A stretch of 64,000 nucleotides of DNA from Sphingomonadales bacterium Ga0077531 (GTDB taxonomy: Bacteria; Pseudomonadota; Alphaproteobacteria; Sphingomonadales; Sphingomonadaceae), in the NCBI GenBank assembly GCA_001464915.1, contig LNED01000041.1, positions 38,800 to 102,799 on the forward strand, written 5' to 3'. The notes below the pieces were generated by a model. The model ran no database searches. It saw nothing but the letters and a program-made list of their open reading frames with translations, and was not told the DNA's origin. Made by a program: the position numbers and the translations under genes. This document shows positions 31,239 to 40,725 of the stretch, piece by piece; position 1 is the stretch's first letter, and every line of letters begins with the position of its first letter.

Positions 31239-32216
31239 TCACCTTGGCGCTTCCGTGCTTTCGACCAGTTCTGCGACCAACGCCTCCATGTCGCGTCCTT
31301 CGATTTCGGCCGCGGGGCTGAGGGTAAGACGGTGGCGCAGCACGGGCACGGCCAGCGCCTTAACGTCGTCGGGAATGACATAGGCGCGCCCTTCAAGCGC
31401 GGCGCGGGCGCGGGCGGCACCGGCCAGCAGCACGGCAGCGCGCGGCGATGCGCCCACAGTCAATTCGGCATGGCTGCGAGTGGCGCGGATCAGGCGCACG
31501 ACATAGCTTGTGATCTCATCAGCCACGGTGATCTGCGACAATGCGCCGCTCGCCGCGACCAGCCCGGCAGCGTTGGTGACCGCCGATACACCCAGATCAG
31601 CCGGGCGCTGCGGCCCGCTGCGCTGGCCGTAGGTGGCAACGATCCGTGCCTCTTCTTCTTCAGCCGGATAGGGCACCAGCAGCTTGAACAAAAAGCGGTC
31701 AAGCTGGGCTTCGGGCAGGGGGTAAACGCCCTGATTTTCGATCGGGTTCTGGGTCGCCACCACCATGAAGCGCTGGGGCAATTGGTGCGTTTCCCCATCC
31801 AATGTCACCCGGCGTTCCTGCATCGCTTCGAGCAGCGCGGCCTGCGTTTTGGGCGGGGTGCGGTTGATTTCGTCGGCGAGGAGCAGGTCGCAGAAAATCG
31901 GCCCGCGGGTCAGAGTGAACTGGCTGGTCTGGAAGTTGAACAGGTTCGACCCCAGAATATCGCCCGGCAGCAGATCCGGGGTAAACTGGATCCGCCCGAA
32001 ATCGAGGCCCAGCGCGGTCGCAAAGGCATTGGCGAGGAAGGTCTTGGCCGTGCCCGGCGGCCCTTCGAGCAACACGTGACCTTCAGCGAGCAGCGCGGTC
32101 AGCAACATGTCGATCATTTCCGGCTGCCCGACCACCGCCTTGGCGATTTCGGAGCGGATGCCATCGGCAAGGGTGCGAACGTCTGCCAAACTCATGGGAG
32201 TTGCGGTCATCGTCAT
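31239..32216 (-). CDS. MoxR family AAA+ ATPase
   Basis: 325 aa. Walker [18 protein letters not shown], Walker [16 protein letters not shown], sensor 1 [24 protein letters not shown] and a lid domain with [16 protein letters not shown]. MoxR ATPases act as chaperones that mature or activate partner complexes, here presumably the DUF58/DUF4129/DUF4350 membrane proteins encoded beside it. The ATG at 32216 overlaps the DUF4350 stop (ATGA); a second in-frame ATG lies two codons later. Confidence 0.94.
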   Translation of the reverse strand: MTMTATPMSLADVRTLADGIRSEIAKAVVGQPEMIDMLLTALLAEGHVLLEGPPGTAKTFLANAFATALGLDFGRIQFTPDLLPGDILGSNLFNFQTSQFTLTRGPIFCDLLLADEINRTPPKTQAALLEAMQERRVTLDGETHQLPQRFMVVATQNPIENQGVYPLPEAQLDRFLFKLLVPYPAEEEEARIVATYGQRSGPQRPADLGVSAVTNAAGLVAASGALSQITVADEITSYVVRLIRATRSHAELTVGASPRAAVLLAGAARARAALEGRAYVIPDDVKALAVPVLRHRLTLSPAAEIEGRDMEALVAELVESTEAPR

Positions 32217-33529
32217 CGGGTCGGTTTCCCTGTCATAGTTTGGCCCTGAGATAATTTTGCGGTCAGGTTGTCGAGCGCTTGTGCTGCGTTGAGAATATCG
32301 GCGGGCTTGGTCGCGGCCTCCAACCGGGCAGCGCGGCGGCTGAACGGTTCTTCGTCCGGCAAACGGCGGGCCAAGGCGGCGTCAATCGCGGCAGGATCGG
32401 GCCGGGCAAGGCCAAGCTTTTCGGCGATCCGCCGGGCCGACAAGGCGGCATAGGGCGCGGCCAGCAAGGGCATCCGCCGTGCGCGCAGGATCAGGTTGGC
32501 GCCATTGGCGATCAGCCGCTGTTTGCCGAATGCGATGGCAGGGCCGCCGTCGGCTGCGGGCGGGCCAAACCGCTGAAACGCGCGCCAACCAACGATCAGC
32601 AGCGCCATCAGCAGGCACAGGGTCGCAGCCAGAAATGGCGGACGGAACGCCAGCGTCAGCAGGTTTTCCTGCGCGCCGAACCCGTTCAGGGTCAGATCGA
32701 ACGTCACCGCACTAATGTCGGCATCATAGGTGAGGTCGTTCACCAGCGCTAACGCGGCCTCTGCTCGGGTCGCGTCGCCTAGCCCGTAATTGTTCATCAA
32801 ATCGGCATCGGTGACAAAGATGGTCGGCTGCACATATTCATCGAACTCGCCGCCCGCCGCGCCGTTGACCTTCACCGCCAGTTTGCGGCCCGAACCATCG
32901 ACAATCAGCGCGCGCTGCCCTGGCGCGTCCTCGGCAAACAGGATCGTGCGGGTCGGCAGGCTGCCCTTCAGATCGAGCCCGCCCCAGGTGGGCTTCTTGC
33001 CCTCGGGCGCGGCGGCCTCGGCATGGGTCAGCTTGTACGGTGCAGGCAACCCGGCGGTCCAATCTACCGGAAACGCGTCGTTCAGCACCACCCAGCCGGA
33101 CTTGAACTTCTCGCGCGCTTCGGCTGGCAGATCGGGCGGCGGCGGCGTCACGTCCCACTTGGGCAGGATCACCAGTGTCGGGCCGAGCGTTTCGCGGTTC
33201 TGGAGAAGCTCGGCAATCTTCTCAGCATCAAGATAGGCGGGCGGGGTCAGCACCAGCAAATCATAGGTTTCCAGCCCACCGGGACTGCGCGAGCGGTTGA
33301 CGTCGTAGCCTTCGGCTTCAAGCAGCCGCACCAGCCCGGCATAGCCGTTCAAGCCCTTGCCGGCTGCATGGGCCTGACCATCACGCCCCTCACTGCCGCC
33401 GAAACTTTCGCCCGCAGCAATGAAATAAATCATGGCGAGGAACACTGCAAAGCCGACCGCGACCAGCGCCAAGGCCCCACCGCGCGAAAAAGCCGCCGGT
33501 TGCGCGATCGAGGGTTGGGCGCCGCTCAT
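32213..33529 (-). CDS. DUF4350 domain-containing membrane protein
   Basis: 438 aa. Helix at residues 14-38 ([19 protein letters not shown]), then a large extracytoplasmic part with the DUF4350 pattern [30 protein letters not shown] and [15 protein letters not shown], a second helix near residue 310 ([17 protein letters not shown]), and a cytoplasmic C-terminus. The start at 33529 ([11 protein letters not shown]) overlaps the DUF4129 stop by ATGA; the 23 upstream in-frame residues are inside that gene. Role unknown beyond the MoxR context. Confidence 0.85.
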   Translation of the reverse strand: MSGAQPSIAQPAAFSRGGALALVAVGFAVFLAMIYFIAAGESFGGSEGRDGQAHAAGKGLNGYAGLVRLLEAEGYDVNRSRSPGGLETYDLLVLTPPAYLDAEKIAELLQNRETLGPTLVILPKWDVTPPPPDLPAEAREKFKSGWVVLNDAFPVDWTAGLPAPYKLTHAEAAAPEGKKPTWGGLDLKGSLPTRTILFAEDAPGQRALIVDGSGRKLAVKVNGAAGGEFDEYVQPTIFVTDADLMNNYGLGDATRAEAALALVNDLTYDADISAVTFDLTLNGFGAQENLLTLAFRPPFLAATLCLLMALLIVGWRAFQRFGPPAADGGPAIAFGKQRLIANGANLILRARRMPLLAAPYAALSARRIAEKLGLARPDPAAIDAALARRLPDEEPFSRRAARLEAATKPADILNAAQALDNLTAKLSQGQTMTGKPTR

Positions 33530-34224
33530 GAGCTGCGTTCGCGGCTGCCCAAGCGGGCAAGCGCGAATTCGGCATAGGCGGCGCGGGCAGCCTCCCAATC
33601 GGGTCGGTCGAGCGCCCGCAGCGCGAACAGGCTGCGCTCCACCCGCTCGGATATCACCCGGAACGCGGTGCGCGCGGTATCAGGCAAGGCGGGCAGGGCA
33701 GCCAGTTCGCGCGCGGTGCTCGATGGCTCGACCCAATCGGGCCGCGCGGCGGCGATATGACCGACACTGCGTAGCAGCAACAGCCGGGTCGCTTCGTCAA
33801 AGCGGCCTTCGGCGGCCAGCCGGTCGGCATCTTCAAGCAGTGCCAGGGTGGCGGCGCGATCGGGCTGCCATTCCACCTCTCCCTCGCCCGCCTTGCGATT
33901 GCCGCGCAGGCCAGCGCCCGGGCCGAACATCCGCGCCAGCATCAGCAGGGCAAATCCGACCGCCGCAGCAAGCAGCACCCATTGCAGCCACCACCAGGAC
34001 GACCCTAACAATTGCCCGAGCGGCGCGAACAGCTCAGCAAGGAATTCGAACACATCCCGCAACAATTCTTCAAACCAGCTGGGTTCGCGCGGCGGCACAT
34101 CGGGGATGGCGACCGGGGCAAATTGCAAATCCCCATCATTGCGGACATCGGCCCACCCGGCGGGCGAAGATGCGCCTGAATTAGCTGGCGATTCGATAGG
34201 GATGGGCGTGGCCGGCGCGGTCAT
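33526..34224 (-). CDS. DUF4129 domain-containing protein
   Basis: 232 aa. Proline-rich N-terminus, one membrane helix (WWWLQWVLLAAAVGFALLMLARMF, about residues 77-99), and a cytoplasmic DUF4129-like end with ALLEDADRLAAEGRFDEATRLLLLRSVGH and a conserved-looking AARPDWVEPSSTARELA. In related operons this domain often resembles the C-terminal part of transglutaminase-like proteins. First gene of the MoxR operon; pheA lies 61 bases upstream in the same direction and might share the transcript. Confidence 0.8.
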   Translation of the reverse strand: MTAPATPIPIESPANSGASSPAGWADVRNDGDLQFAPVAIPDVPPREPSWFEELLRDVFEFLAELFAPLGQLLGSSWWWLQWVLLAAAVGFALLMLARMFGPGAGLRGNRKAGEGEVEWQPDRAATLALLEDADRLAAEGRFDEATRLLLLRSVGHIAAARPDWVEPSSTARELAALPALPDTARTAFRVISERVERSLFALRALDRPDWEAARAAYAEFALARLGSRERSS

Positions 34225-34285
34225 TTAACGCGGGTGGTGGCACGGCTCCCGCGCAGGCGCAACCGGGAAACGCGGCTCGCGGCTC

Positions 34286-35179
34286 TCAGCCTCTTGTGCG
34301 GGCCTGTTCGTAGCTACCCAGAATGCGCAATTCCTTGGAATGGAACGCGCATTCTTCCAGCGCCCGGTCCACCGCCGGATCGCCCGGCGCGCCGATAATG
34401 TCGGCAAAGAAGGTGGTCGCGGCAAAGCTGGTGCCCTGCTGGTAGCTTTCCAGCTTGGTCATGTTGACCCCGTTGGTCGCAAACCCGCCGAGCGCCTTGT
34501 ACAGCGCGGCGGGGATGTTCTTCACCTCGAAAATGAACGTGGTCATCACCGGCTTGCCAACCAACGCATCAGGCGCGAGCGGCGCTTGCGCAAGGATCAC
34601 AAAACGGGTCATGTTGTCGGGGCTGTCCTCGACATTGTGTTCGATGATCCGCAGTCCGTAGAGTTCAGCCGCGATAGCGGGCGCGATAGCGGCAACCGAG
34701 GGGTCACCGCGTTCGGCGACATAGGCCGCTGCCCCGGCAGTATCGGCGTGGCTGAGCGGCACAATCCCGCGTTCTCGCAGGAAATGGCGCGATTGGCCGA
34801 GTGCTTGGGGATGGCTGTACGCCGCCTCGAACGGGCCGGATCCCAGCGCCATCAGCGCATGGTGGATCGGCATGAAATATTCGGCGACGATGTGCAGCCC
34901 GCTTTCGGGCAACAGGAAGTGGATATCGGCGACCCGTCCGTGCTGCGAATTTTCGATCGGGATGATCGCTTCGCCCGCGCGTCCATCTTTGACCGCTTCC
35001 AGCGCATCTTCGAAGCTGAAGCACGGCAGCGGCAGCGAATCCGGGCGGGCTTCGGTGGCGGCCCGATGCGAATTGGCGCCGGGTGATCCCTGAAACGCGA
35101 TGGCACGTGCCGGGTCAGCCTCAGCTGCGCCGCGCATCCGGTCAACGATTGCAAGAGCAGGGGCGGGAAAGGATCGCAT
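34286..35179 (-). CDS. pheA: Prephenate dehydratase
   Basis: 297 aa, monofunctional PheA making phenylpyruvate for phenylalanine synthesis. The PDT domain (about 25-205) shows AFQGSPGANSHRAA, CFSFEDALEAVKDGRAGEAIIPIENS and the active-site stretch EDSPDNMTRFVIL. The C-terminal ACT domain (about 210-290) with NIPAALYKALGGFATNGVNMTKLESY is the phenylalanine-sensing part (feedback control is family knowledge). The start at 35179 gives MRSFPAPALAIVDRM; 20 upstream in-frame residues look non-coding. Divergent from the cytochrome gene. Confidence 0.95.
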   Translation of the reverse strand: MRSFPAPALAIVDRMRGAAEADPARAIAFQGSPGANSHRAATEARPDSLPLPCFSFEDALEAVKDGRAGEAIIPIENSQHGRVADIHFLLPESGLHIVAEYFMPIHHALMALGSGPFEAAYSHPQALGQSRHFLRERGIVPLSHADTAGAAAYVAERGDPSVAAIAPAIAAELYGLRIIEHNVEDSPDNMTRFVILAQAPLAPDALVGKPVMTTFIFEVKNIPAALYKALGGFATNGVNMTKLESYQQGTSFAATTFFADIIGAPGDPAVDRALEECAFHSKELRILGSYEQARTRG

Positions 35180-35298
35180 GATGACGCCGCGCCTAGAGCG
35201 CAGGACGCGCGGCGGCAAGCCCGCTTGCAAAAGGTGCAAGGATTGATGCCACGATCAGTCTTGCGCGCTTGGGCCACCGACACTATGGGCCTGCCTCG

Positions 35299-35994
35299 AT
35301 GACACAGGACAATTCTTCGCAATCCGAAGCTGCAAGCCAGAATGGCGGCGGCGACTTGTTCAACACGGCGGCAGGCTGGGTACTGTTTGCAGCAGGCCTC
35401 GGGCTGGGTCTGTCGATCCTGTCGGGCAAGTATTTCCACGGCGACAAGCCGGAACGCCCCGAACAGCTCGGCTATGTGATCGAAGGCGCGGTGGAAGAAT
35501 CTGCTGGCCCGGCTGAAATGTCGATGGCCGAAGCGCTCAACATGATGCCGGCCGCCGAACTGCTTGCAGCAGGCGAAAAGGCCTATTCCAAGTGCCAGAG
35601 CTGCCACACGATCGATGCAGGCGGTGCCAATGGCATTGGTCCGAATCTCGCAGGCGTAATGGGCGGCCCGGTCGCAGGTAAGGCGTTTGGCTACAGCGCT
35701 GAACTCAAGGCGCTGGGCGGCAATTGGGATTGGGACCGGATGAATGACTGGCTCAAGAACCCCAAGGCCTATGTCTCGGGCACCAAGATGAGCTTTGCCG
35801 GCCTATCCAAGGTTGAAGACCGCGCGGCGATTGCGATGTATCTGAACTCCAAGGGTGCAAACCTGCCGGTGCCGACTTTTGTTGCAGACGCTGCGGCGGG
35901 CGCCGCCGATGGCGAAGCAGCGGCTGCCGAAGGCGAAGCCGAAGCTGTGGTCACGGCCGAAGCGGGCACTGATCCGGCAGCGGCCACCGAATAA
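35299..35994 (+). CDS. Membrane-anchored cytochrome c
   Basis: 231 aa. An uncleaved N-terminal helix (AGWVLFAAGLGLGLSIL, about residues 25-42) anchors a periplasmic class I cytochrome c with heme motif CQSCH and axial methionine in SGTKMSFAG. The C-terminal 45 residues are Ala/Glu-rich low complexity. Resembles CycM/cytochrome c552-type proteins that carry electrons from the bc1 complex to terminal oxidases in alphaproteobacteria. The start at 35299 (MTQDNSSQSE) is preferred over an upstream in-frame codon at 35269. Confidence 0.88.
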   Translation: MTQDNSSQSEAASQNGGGDLFNTAAGWVLFAAGLGLGLSILSGKYFHGDKPERPEQLGYVIEGAVEESAGPAEMSMAEALNMMPAAELLAAGEKAYSKCQSCHTIDAGGANGIGPNLAGVMGGPVAGKAFGYSAELKALGGNWDWDRMNDWLKNPKAYVSGTKMSFAGLSKVEDRAAIAMYLNSKGANLPVPTFVADAAAGAADGEAAAAEGEAEAVVTAEAGTDPAAATE

Positions 35995-36009
35995 GTCGGT
36001 CAGCGGTTC

Positions 36010-36035
36010 AAGGGGGAGCCTTAGGCTGCCCCCTT
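36010..36035. terminator. Hairpin between convergent cytochrome c and rlmE genes
   Basis: AAGGGGG pairs with CCCCCTT and the stem continues with GCC/GGC around TTA. No good T-run follows on either strand, so it is only a weak terminator candidate. Confidence 0.35.
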
Positions 36036-36039
36036 CGGC

Positions 36040-36699
36040 CTAACCTTTAAATCCCTGCGCAATCACGTACCATTCCGACGATCCCTTGCGGCTCGCCGGG
36101 GGTTTGGCGTGTTTCACCGCCGTGAAGTGCTTCTTCAGCAGCGCCAGCAAATCAGAATCCGTGCCGCCCGCCAGCACCTTGGCCACGAAGGCCCCGCCCG
36201 GCGCGAGATTTTCTGCCGCGAACCACGCCGCCGCTTCGACCAGGCCCATTGTGCGCAGGTGATCGGTCTGTTTGTGACCGACGGTATTGGCCGCCATGTC
36301 GGACAGGATCAGATCGGGCTTCCCGCCCAGCGCCTCGGCCAGCTTCGCTGGCGCTTCGTCAGCCATGAAATCCATCTGGAAGATCGTCACACCTTCGAGC
36401 GGTTCAACCTCAAGCAGGTCGATCCCCACCACCTCAGCCTTGGGCGATTTGGCGCGCACAACCTGGCTCCATCCGCCCGGCGCAATCCCCAGATCAACCA
36501 CGCGGAGCGCGCCCTTGAGCAGGTTGAAGCGTTCGTCCAGCTCGATCAGCTTGTACGCCGCGCGGCTGCGATAACCATCGGCCTTGGCCTGCCGCACATA
36601 GGGATCGTTGAGCTGTCGTTCGAGCCAGCGCACCTGTGATGCCGTGCGGCCCTTGGCTGTCTTGACCCGCTTGCTGGGCTCTTTGGAACCGCGCGTCAT
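36040..36699 (-). CDS. rlmE: 23S rRNA (uridine(2552)-2'-O)-methyltransferase RlmE (FtsJ)
   Basis: 219 aa. Methylates the ribose of U2552 in the 50S subunit using SAM. The catalytic K-D-K-E set is visible: RSRAAYKLIELDERF, LILSDMAANTVG, FVAKVLAGG and SSEWYVIAQGF. The SAM motif is VVDLGIAPGGWSQV. The start gives MTRGSKEPSKRVKTAKGRT, a basic RNA-binding N-terminus normal in alphaproteobacteria. Its ATG overlaps the stop of the ppx gene (ATGA). Confidence 0.96.
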   Translation of the reverse strand: MTRGSKEPSKRVKTAKGRTASQVRWLERQLNDPYVRQAKADGYRSRAAYKLIELDERFNLLKGALRVVDLGIAPGGWSQVVRAKSPKAEVVGIDLLEVEPLEGVTIFQMDFMADEAPAKLAEALGGKPDLILSDMAANTVGHKQTDHLRTMGLVEAAAWFAAENLAPGGAFVAKVLAGGTDSDLLALLKKHFTAVKHAKPPASRKGSSEWYVIAQGFKG

Positions 36700-37952
36700 T
36701 GCGCGCGCTGCCTGGCAGACTTGTGACCCGAGCGTTGCTGATGCAATGCCTTCAACGTCCGTTCGGATTGCCGTTCTGCCGCCATCAGACTGCGCAAAAT
36801 GCCTTCGCGAATCCCGCGGTCAGCCACCCCCAACCGCCGCGCGGGCCACAGGTCGAGGATCGCTTCCAGGATCGCGCAGCCCGCCACCACCAGTTCGGCG
36901 CGGTCGTGCCCGATGCACGGCAAGGTGCTGCGTTCGTACGGCGTCATCACGCTCAGACGCGCGCTGATGTCGCGCATTTCCGATGCTGGGACGATCAAGC
37001 CGTCCACTGCCTTGCGGTCATAACTCGGCAGTTCGAGATAGAGGCTGGCGAGCGTCGTCACCGTGCCGCTGGTGCCAAGCAGGCGGATATCGCCATGCTG
37101 CGCGGCTTTGGCGACGCGGCCAGCAAAGGGCGCAAAGCTGTCCGACACCAACTGCCGCATTCGGGCGTAGCGGGCGATGCGCGCTGCTTCGCTATCCTCG
37201 GCCCGGCCCACGGTGTCGGTGAGCGAGACGACGCCCCACGGCACGCTTTGCCAATCGAGAATGCGCGGCACTCGGCTCGCCTCGGCAGAGCCCGCTTCGA
37301 CCAGCACGAGTTCGGTCGAACCGCCGCCAATGTCGAAAATCACCGCCGGGCCATCGCCCGATTCGAGCAGGATGTGGCAGCCCAGCACTGCGAGGCGCGC
37401 CTCTTCCTCGGCGCTGATGATATCCAGCGCAACGCCGGTTTCGCGGCGCACGCGTTCAATGAATTCGAGCCCGTTTTCGGCGCGCCTGCACGCCTCGGTT
37501 GCAACGGACCGTGCGAGGCGGACGTTGCGGCGTTGCAGCTTGTCCGCGCAAATGCTGAGCGCCGACAGCGTGCGATCCATTGCGGCATCGGACAACCGGC
37601 CGCTGGTAGCGAGCCCTTCGCCCAGCTTTACCACCCGGCTAAAGGCATCGATCACCGTGAAATCCCGTCCCGAAGGTCGCGCAATCAGCAGGCGACAATT
37701 GTTGGTGCCAAGGTCAAGCGCGGCATAGGCCTCGCCATGCACGGCGCTGCGCATGGTGCCAATCGCGGAAATATCGGGCGCGGTGCGCGGCGCACATTTG
37801 CCGCCATTCCCCCGGCCATCGCGGCCCGGTTTGCGGCAATCTTGCTGAGGGGGGCGTTTGTAGCGAAAATCGGCTACCTTGCCGGACTTGCCGCCCCGTC
37901 TTTTCCCAGCCTTCGAACTTTTGTCCGGCGGGAGTGTTTCCGCCATTATCAT
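36696..37952 (-). CDS. ppx: Ppx/GppA family phosphatase
   Basis: 418 aa. Exopolyphosphatase or guanosine pentaphosphatase of the ASKHA fold: AALDLGTNNCRLLIA (phosphate 1), the catalytic glutamate region SVATEACRRAENG, and FDIGGGSTELVLVE (phosphate 2). The C-terminal region is short, lacking an HD-type extension. An N-terminal stretch of about 70 basic, low-complexity residues precedes the domain; a later start at 37754 (MRSAVHGEAY) is possible. Cannot distinguish Ppx from GppA by eye. Coupled to rlmE. Confidence 0.88.
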   Translation of the reverse strand: MIMAETLPPDKSSKAGKRRGGKSGKVADFRYKRPPQQDCRKPGRDGRGNGGKCAPRTAPDISAIGTMRSAVHGEAYAALDLGTNNCRLLIARPSGRDFTVIDAFSRVVKLGEGLATSGRLSDAAMDRTLSALSICADKLQRRNVRLARSVATEACRRAENGLEFIERVRRETGVALDIISAEEEARLAVLGCHILLESGDGPAVIFDIGGGSTELVLVEAGSAEASRVPRILDWQSVPWGVVSLTDTVGRAEDSEAARIARYARMRQLVSDSFAPFAGRVAKAAQHGDIRLLGTSGTVTTLASLYLELPSYDRKAVDGLIVPASEMRDISARLSVMTPYERSTLPCIGHDRAELVVAGCAILEAILDLWPARRLGVADRGIREGILRSLMAAERQSERTLKALHQQRSGHKSARQRAQ

Positions 37953-38043
37953 GCAACTTTCATATCACTGCCCGCGCATCCTTGCGTGCAGCACTTGGGG
38001 CCAAGCTAACCCAAGCACCGCGCAAGAGCAAGCAACGGCGTGC

Positions 38044-38072
38044 TTGACCTCGGGTGCGCACAAAACTAGGGA
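38044..38072 (+). promoter_or_regulatory. Sigma-70-type promoter of tRNA-Gln
   Basis: TTGACC at 38044-38049, a 17-base spacer, and TAGGGA at 38067-38072 lie about 43 bases before the tRNA 5' end, a good fit to a housekeeping promoter. Confidence 0.5.
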
Positions 38073-38114
38073 GCGCGCTCTGCGAAGCGACCCGGATACC
38101 GGGCGCCAGGCCAA

Positions 38115-38188
38115 TGCCCCGTCCTCTAATGGTAAGAGAGCGGACTCTGACTCCGTCAATCAAGGTTCGAATCCTTGCGGGGCATCCA
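38115..38188 (+). tRNA. tRNA-Gln (anticodon CTG)
   Basis: Full cloverleaf: acceptor TGCCCCG / CGGGGCA, D-stem CTCT / AGAG, anticodon stem GCGGA / TCCGT with loop CTCTGAC (anticodon CTG, codon CAG), T-arm CAAGG-TTCGAAT-CCTTG, and an encoded CCA after the discriminator T. Confidence 0.95.
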
Positions 38189-38286
38189 GCCAATCGGCAG
38201 CCACACCAGTCCGAATGTTTCACGTGAAACACCCCAGCATTGCAAAGCGGTTGCGGGCCTAGCGGGGGTCTGGCAGGGGTCTAACC

Positions 38287-39162
38287 ATGACCGAGAAAGA
38301 CCTGACCGACCGCAAGTTCTACCGTGCGGGTGAAGAGACCCGCTTCGCTGAAGGCGGCCCCGAACGCACCCCGCAAACCGCGCACCCAGCCTACAAACTG
38401 GCGTTCCGCGACACCGATTTCCTGCTGCGCGACGAATTGCGCCCGGTGCGGTTCCAGCTCGAATTGCTCAAGCCCGAAATGCTGCTCGACGAAGCGCGCG
38501 TGGGTTCAACGCTGGTGATGTATGGCTCGGCCCGCATCCCTTCACCCGCGCAGGCCGAAGCGCGGTTGGCCGAAGCCGCCGCCAATGGCAGCGAATATGA
38601 TCAGAAAGTCGCCGCGCGGTTGGCCGAGAAGGCCAAGTATTATGACGAAGCCTACAAGCTCGCCCGGCTGGTGAGCGAGAAAGGCCTGATCGAAAACGGC
38701 CTGCGCCAATTCGTCATCACCACCGGCGGCGGGCCGTCGATCATGGAGGCGGGTAATCGCGGGGCTTCTGACGCGGGGAGCGAATCGATCGGGCTCAACA
38801 TCGTGCTGCCGCATGAGCAGGCGCCCAATCCCTATGTGACGCCGTACCTCAGCTTCCAGTTCCACTATTTCGCGCTGCGCAAGATGCACTTCCTGCTGCG
38901 CGCCCGCGCAGTGGCGGTGTTCCCCGGCGGGTTCGGGACGTTCGACGAATTCTTTGAACTGATCACCCTGATCCAGACCGGCAAGATGAAGCCGATTCCG
39001 ATCATCCTGTTCGGCAAGGATTTCTGGACACGGGTGATCGATTTCGAAGCGTTGGCCGAAGAAGGCACGATCTCGAAAAGCGACCTCGACCTGTTCCAAT
39101 GGTGCGAAACCGCCGAGGAAGCGTGGGACTGCATCTGCGCGTTTTATGAGCTGAAGGATTAG
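38287..39162 (+). CDS. LOG family / TIGR00730-type protein (cytokinin riboside phosphoribohydrolase-like)
   Basis: 291 aa, longer than the usual 190-residue LOG proteins because of about 70 extra N-terminal residues and an insertion. The lysine-decarboxylase-like fold shows VMYGSARIPSP, TTGGGPSIMEAGNRGA and the active-site motif VFPGGFGTFDEFFE. Relatives cleave nucleoside monophosphates to base and ribose 5-phosphate; substrate here not determined. It lies just downstream of tRNA-Gln and is convergent with thiD (4-base overlap of stops). Confidence 0.85.
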   Translation: MTEKDLTDRKFYRAGEETRFAEGGPERTPQTAHPAYKLAFRDTDFLLRDELRPVRFQLELLKPEMLLDEARVGSTLVMYGSARIPSPAQAEARLAEAAANGSEYDQKVAARLAEKAKYYDEAYKLARLVSEKGLIENGLRQFVITTGGGPSIMEAGNRGASDAGSESIGLNIVLPHEQAPNPYVTPYLSFQFHYFALRKMHFLLRARAVAVFPGGFGTFDEFFELITLIQTGKMKPIPIILFGKDFWTRVIDFEALAEEGTISKSDLDLFQWCETAEEAWDCICAFYELKD

Positions 39163-40016
39163 GTCAGGCTTCTGACCGCCTGATGCCCCAATGGCCCGCC
39201 TCCTGCGCCAAAGCCGGGGGCGGCCTCAATCGCGCGAATCACAAATTGCCGCCCCAGCCTGACCGCGTGTTCCAACGGCTGACCGTGGCCGAGCAGCGTG
39301 GCAATTGCTGACGACAGCGTGCAGCCGGTGCCGTGGGTGTGGCGGGTATCGATCCGGGCGTGATCGAACTGCACCGCACGCGGGCCGTGGGTGGCGGTGG
39401 TGGGGAAATACAGCACGTCGATAATGCGCCCATCGCGCCCGGCCGCGCCGCTTAGACCCGTCATGTGCCCGCCTTTCGCCAGCACCGCTGCGCCGGTCGC
39501 TTCGGCCAGTTCCTCGGCAGCTTCGACCATGTCGGCGGTGGTGGTGAGCGGGCGGCCGACAAGGTGCGCGAGTTCGGGCAGGTTGGGGGTGATCAGGGTG
39601 GCGAGCGGAAACAGCCGGCCGCGCATCGCCGCCACGGCATCGGGCGCAATCAGTGCCGCGCCTGATGTGGCAATCATCACCGGATCGAGCACGATGGGCG
39701 CGCCCAATCCAGCCAGCGCTTCAGCCACGGCCCCGATGATCGCGGCATCATGCAGCATCCCGATCTTGATGGCATCAACGCCAATGTCGCTGATGCACGA
39801 GGCGATCTGCTGCGCCACCATCTCCGGAGCCAGCGCAGCGATTCCCTGCACGCCGACCGTGTTCTGCGCGGTGATCGCAGTGATCGCGGTCATCGCATAG
39901 CCACCGAGCATGGTGATCGTCTTGATATCGGCCTGAACGCCAGCGCCGCCGGAGCTATCCGAACCGGCGATGCTAATGATGCGGGGGGGTGTGGGGGTTG
40001 TCATATCCTCTGCCAT
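39159..40016 (-). CDS. thiD: Bifunctional hydroxymethylpyrimidine kinase/phosphomethylpyrimidine kinase ThiD
   Basis: 285 aa (or 281 from ATG 40004, MTTPTPPRI). Ribokinase-fold enzyme phosphorylating HMP and HMP-P for thiamine synthesis. Signatures: ISIAGSDSSGGAGVQADIKT at the N-terminus, GGYAMTAITAITAQNT, PIVLDPVMIATSG, LITPNLPELAHLVG and the anion-hole/catalytic segment DTRHTHGTGCTLSSAIA. No other thi gene is nearby and no TPP riboswitch is seen upstream. Divergent from a membrane protein gene. Confidence 0.94.
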   Translation of the reverse strand: MAEDMTTPTPPRIISIAGSDSSGGAGVQADIKTITMLGGYAMTAITAITAQNTVGVQGIAALAPEMVAQQIASCISDIGVDAIKIGMLHDAAIIGAVAEALAGLGAPIVLDPVMIATSGAALIAPDAVAAMRGRLFPLATLITPNLPELAHLVGRPLTTTADMVEAAEELAEATGAAVLAKGGHMTGLSGAAGRDGRIIDVLYFPTTATHGPRAVQFDHARIDTRHTHGTGCTLSSAIATLLGHGQPLEHAVRLGRQFVIRAIEAAPGFGAGGGPLGHQAVRSLT

Positions 40017-40125
40017 AGCAAGTCCGCGCGCGTGCCGGGATGGTTTTTGCAAGTGGCAGGGTCGCCGCCTGCACCCCTGTGTGCGTGAATGGTTTGGTAA
40101 ACGCTGTGTGCGACAATTGCGCCCG

Positions 40126-40701
40126 ATGAAAAACAACCACGGCCCTCGCACAATTGTGCCGCCCAGCTTTTTCGCCAAGCTGATGCTGCCCTTTGCCACT
40201 CCCATGCTGGTGACGCTGGCATTGGTGGTTCTTGTGGGGGAGAGCTGGCCGCGCAATATCGCGCCCGGCTCCGGGCTCAAGCTGGCGGGCCTCGTCGCGA
40301 CGGCATTGACCAGCGCAATGGTCTGGCACCGCGTCACGCGCGGCATTGCGGACAGGCGCGCGTATAAAATGGCGGCTCTGGTGTGCGCTGTGGTCGGGCT
40401 GATGGGCTGGCCGGTGTGGAGCGTCGGTGTGCTGCCCAGCATCAACGGGATCAGCCTCGGCCCGCAAGAGGCGGTGCGCATGACGCTGGAGCGGACTGAG
40501 GTCACGACCGTGAGCAAAAGCCGTTCGCTCAATCACTGGGCATGGCTGCGGCCACTATCTCCGGACGCAGAGGTTGGGACCGGGCGTTACTTCATTCCCG
40601 AGGCGACATACCAGCAGTGGAATAGCCAGCGGCCCCGCAATGTCACCGTCACTGCGGCGCGCGGGCTGCTCGGCGCGCAGGTCGTTATCGGGTATCAATA
40701 G
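40126..40701 (+). CDS. Uncharacterised membrane protein
   Basis: 191 aa. Three hydrophobic helices: MLPFATPMLVTLALVVLV, GLKLAGLVATALTSAMVWH and KMAALVCAVVGLMGWPVWSVGVLP, then a hydrophilic C-terminal half (MTLERTEVTTVSKSRSLNHW...). No family recognised. The start at 40126 (MKNNHGPRT) is chosen because upstream in-frame sequence overlaps the thiD 5' end and looks non-coding. Convergent with the DUF1272 gene. Confidence 0.65.
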   Translation: MKNNHGPRTIVPPSFFAKLMLPFATPMLVTLALVVLVGESWPRNIAPGSGLKLAGLVATALTSAMVWHRVTRGIADRRAYKMAALVCAVVGLMGWPVWSVGVLPSINGISLGPQEAVRMTLERTEVTTVSKSRSLNHWAWLRPLSPDAEVGTGRYFIPEATYQQWNSQRPRNVTVTAARGLLGAQVVIGYQ

Positions 40702-40725
40702 CTGCGCCTGCCCGTACGCTGCCGC

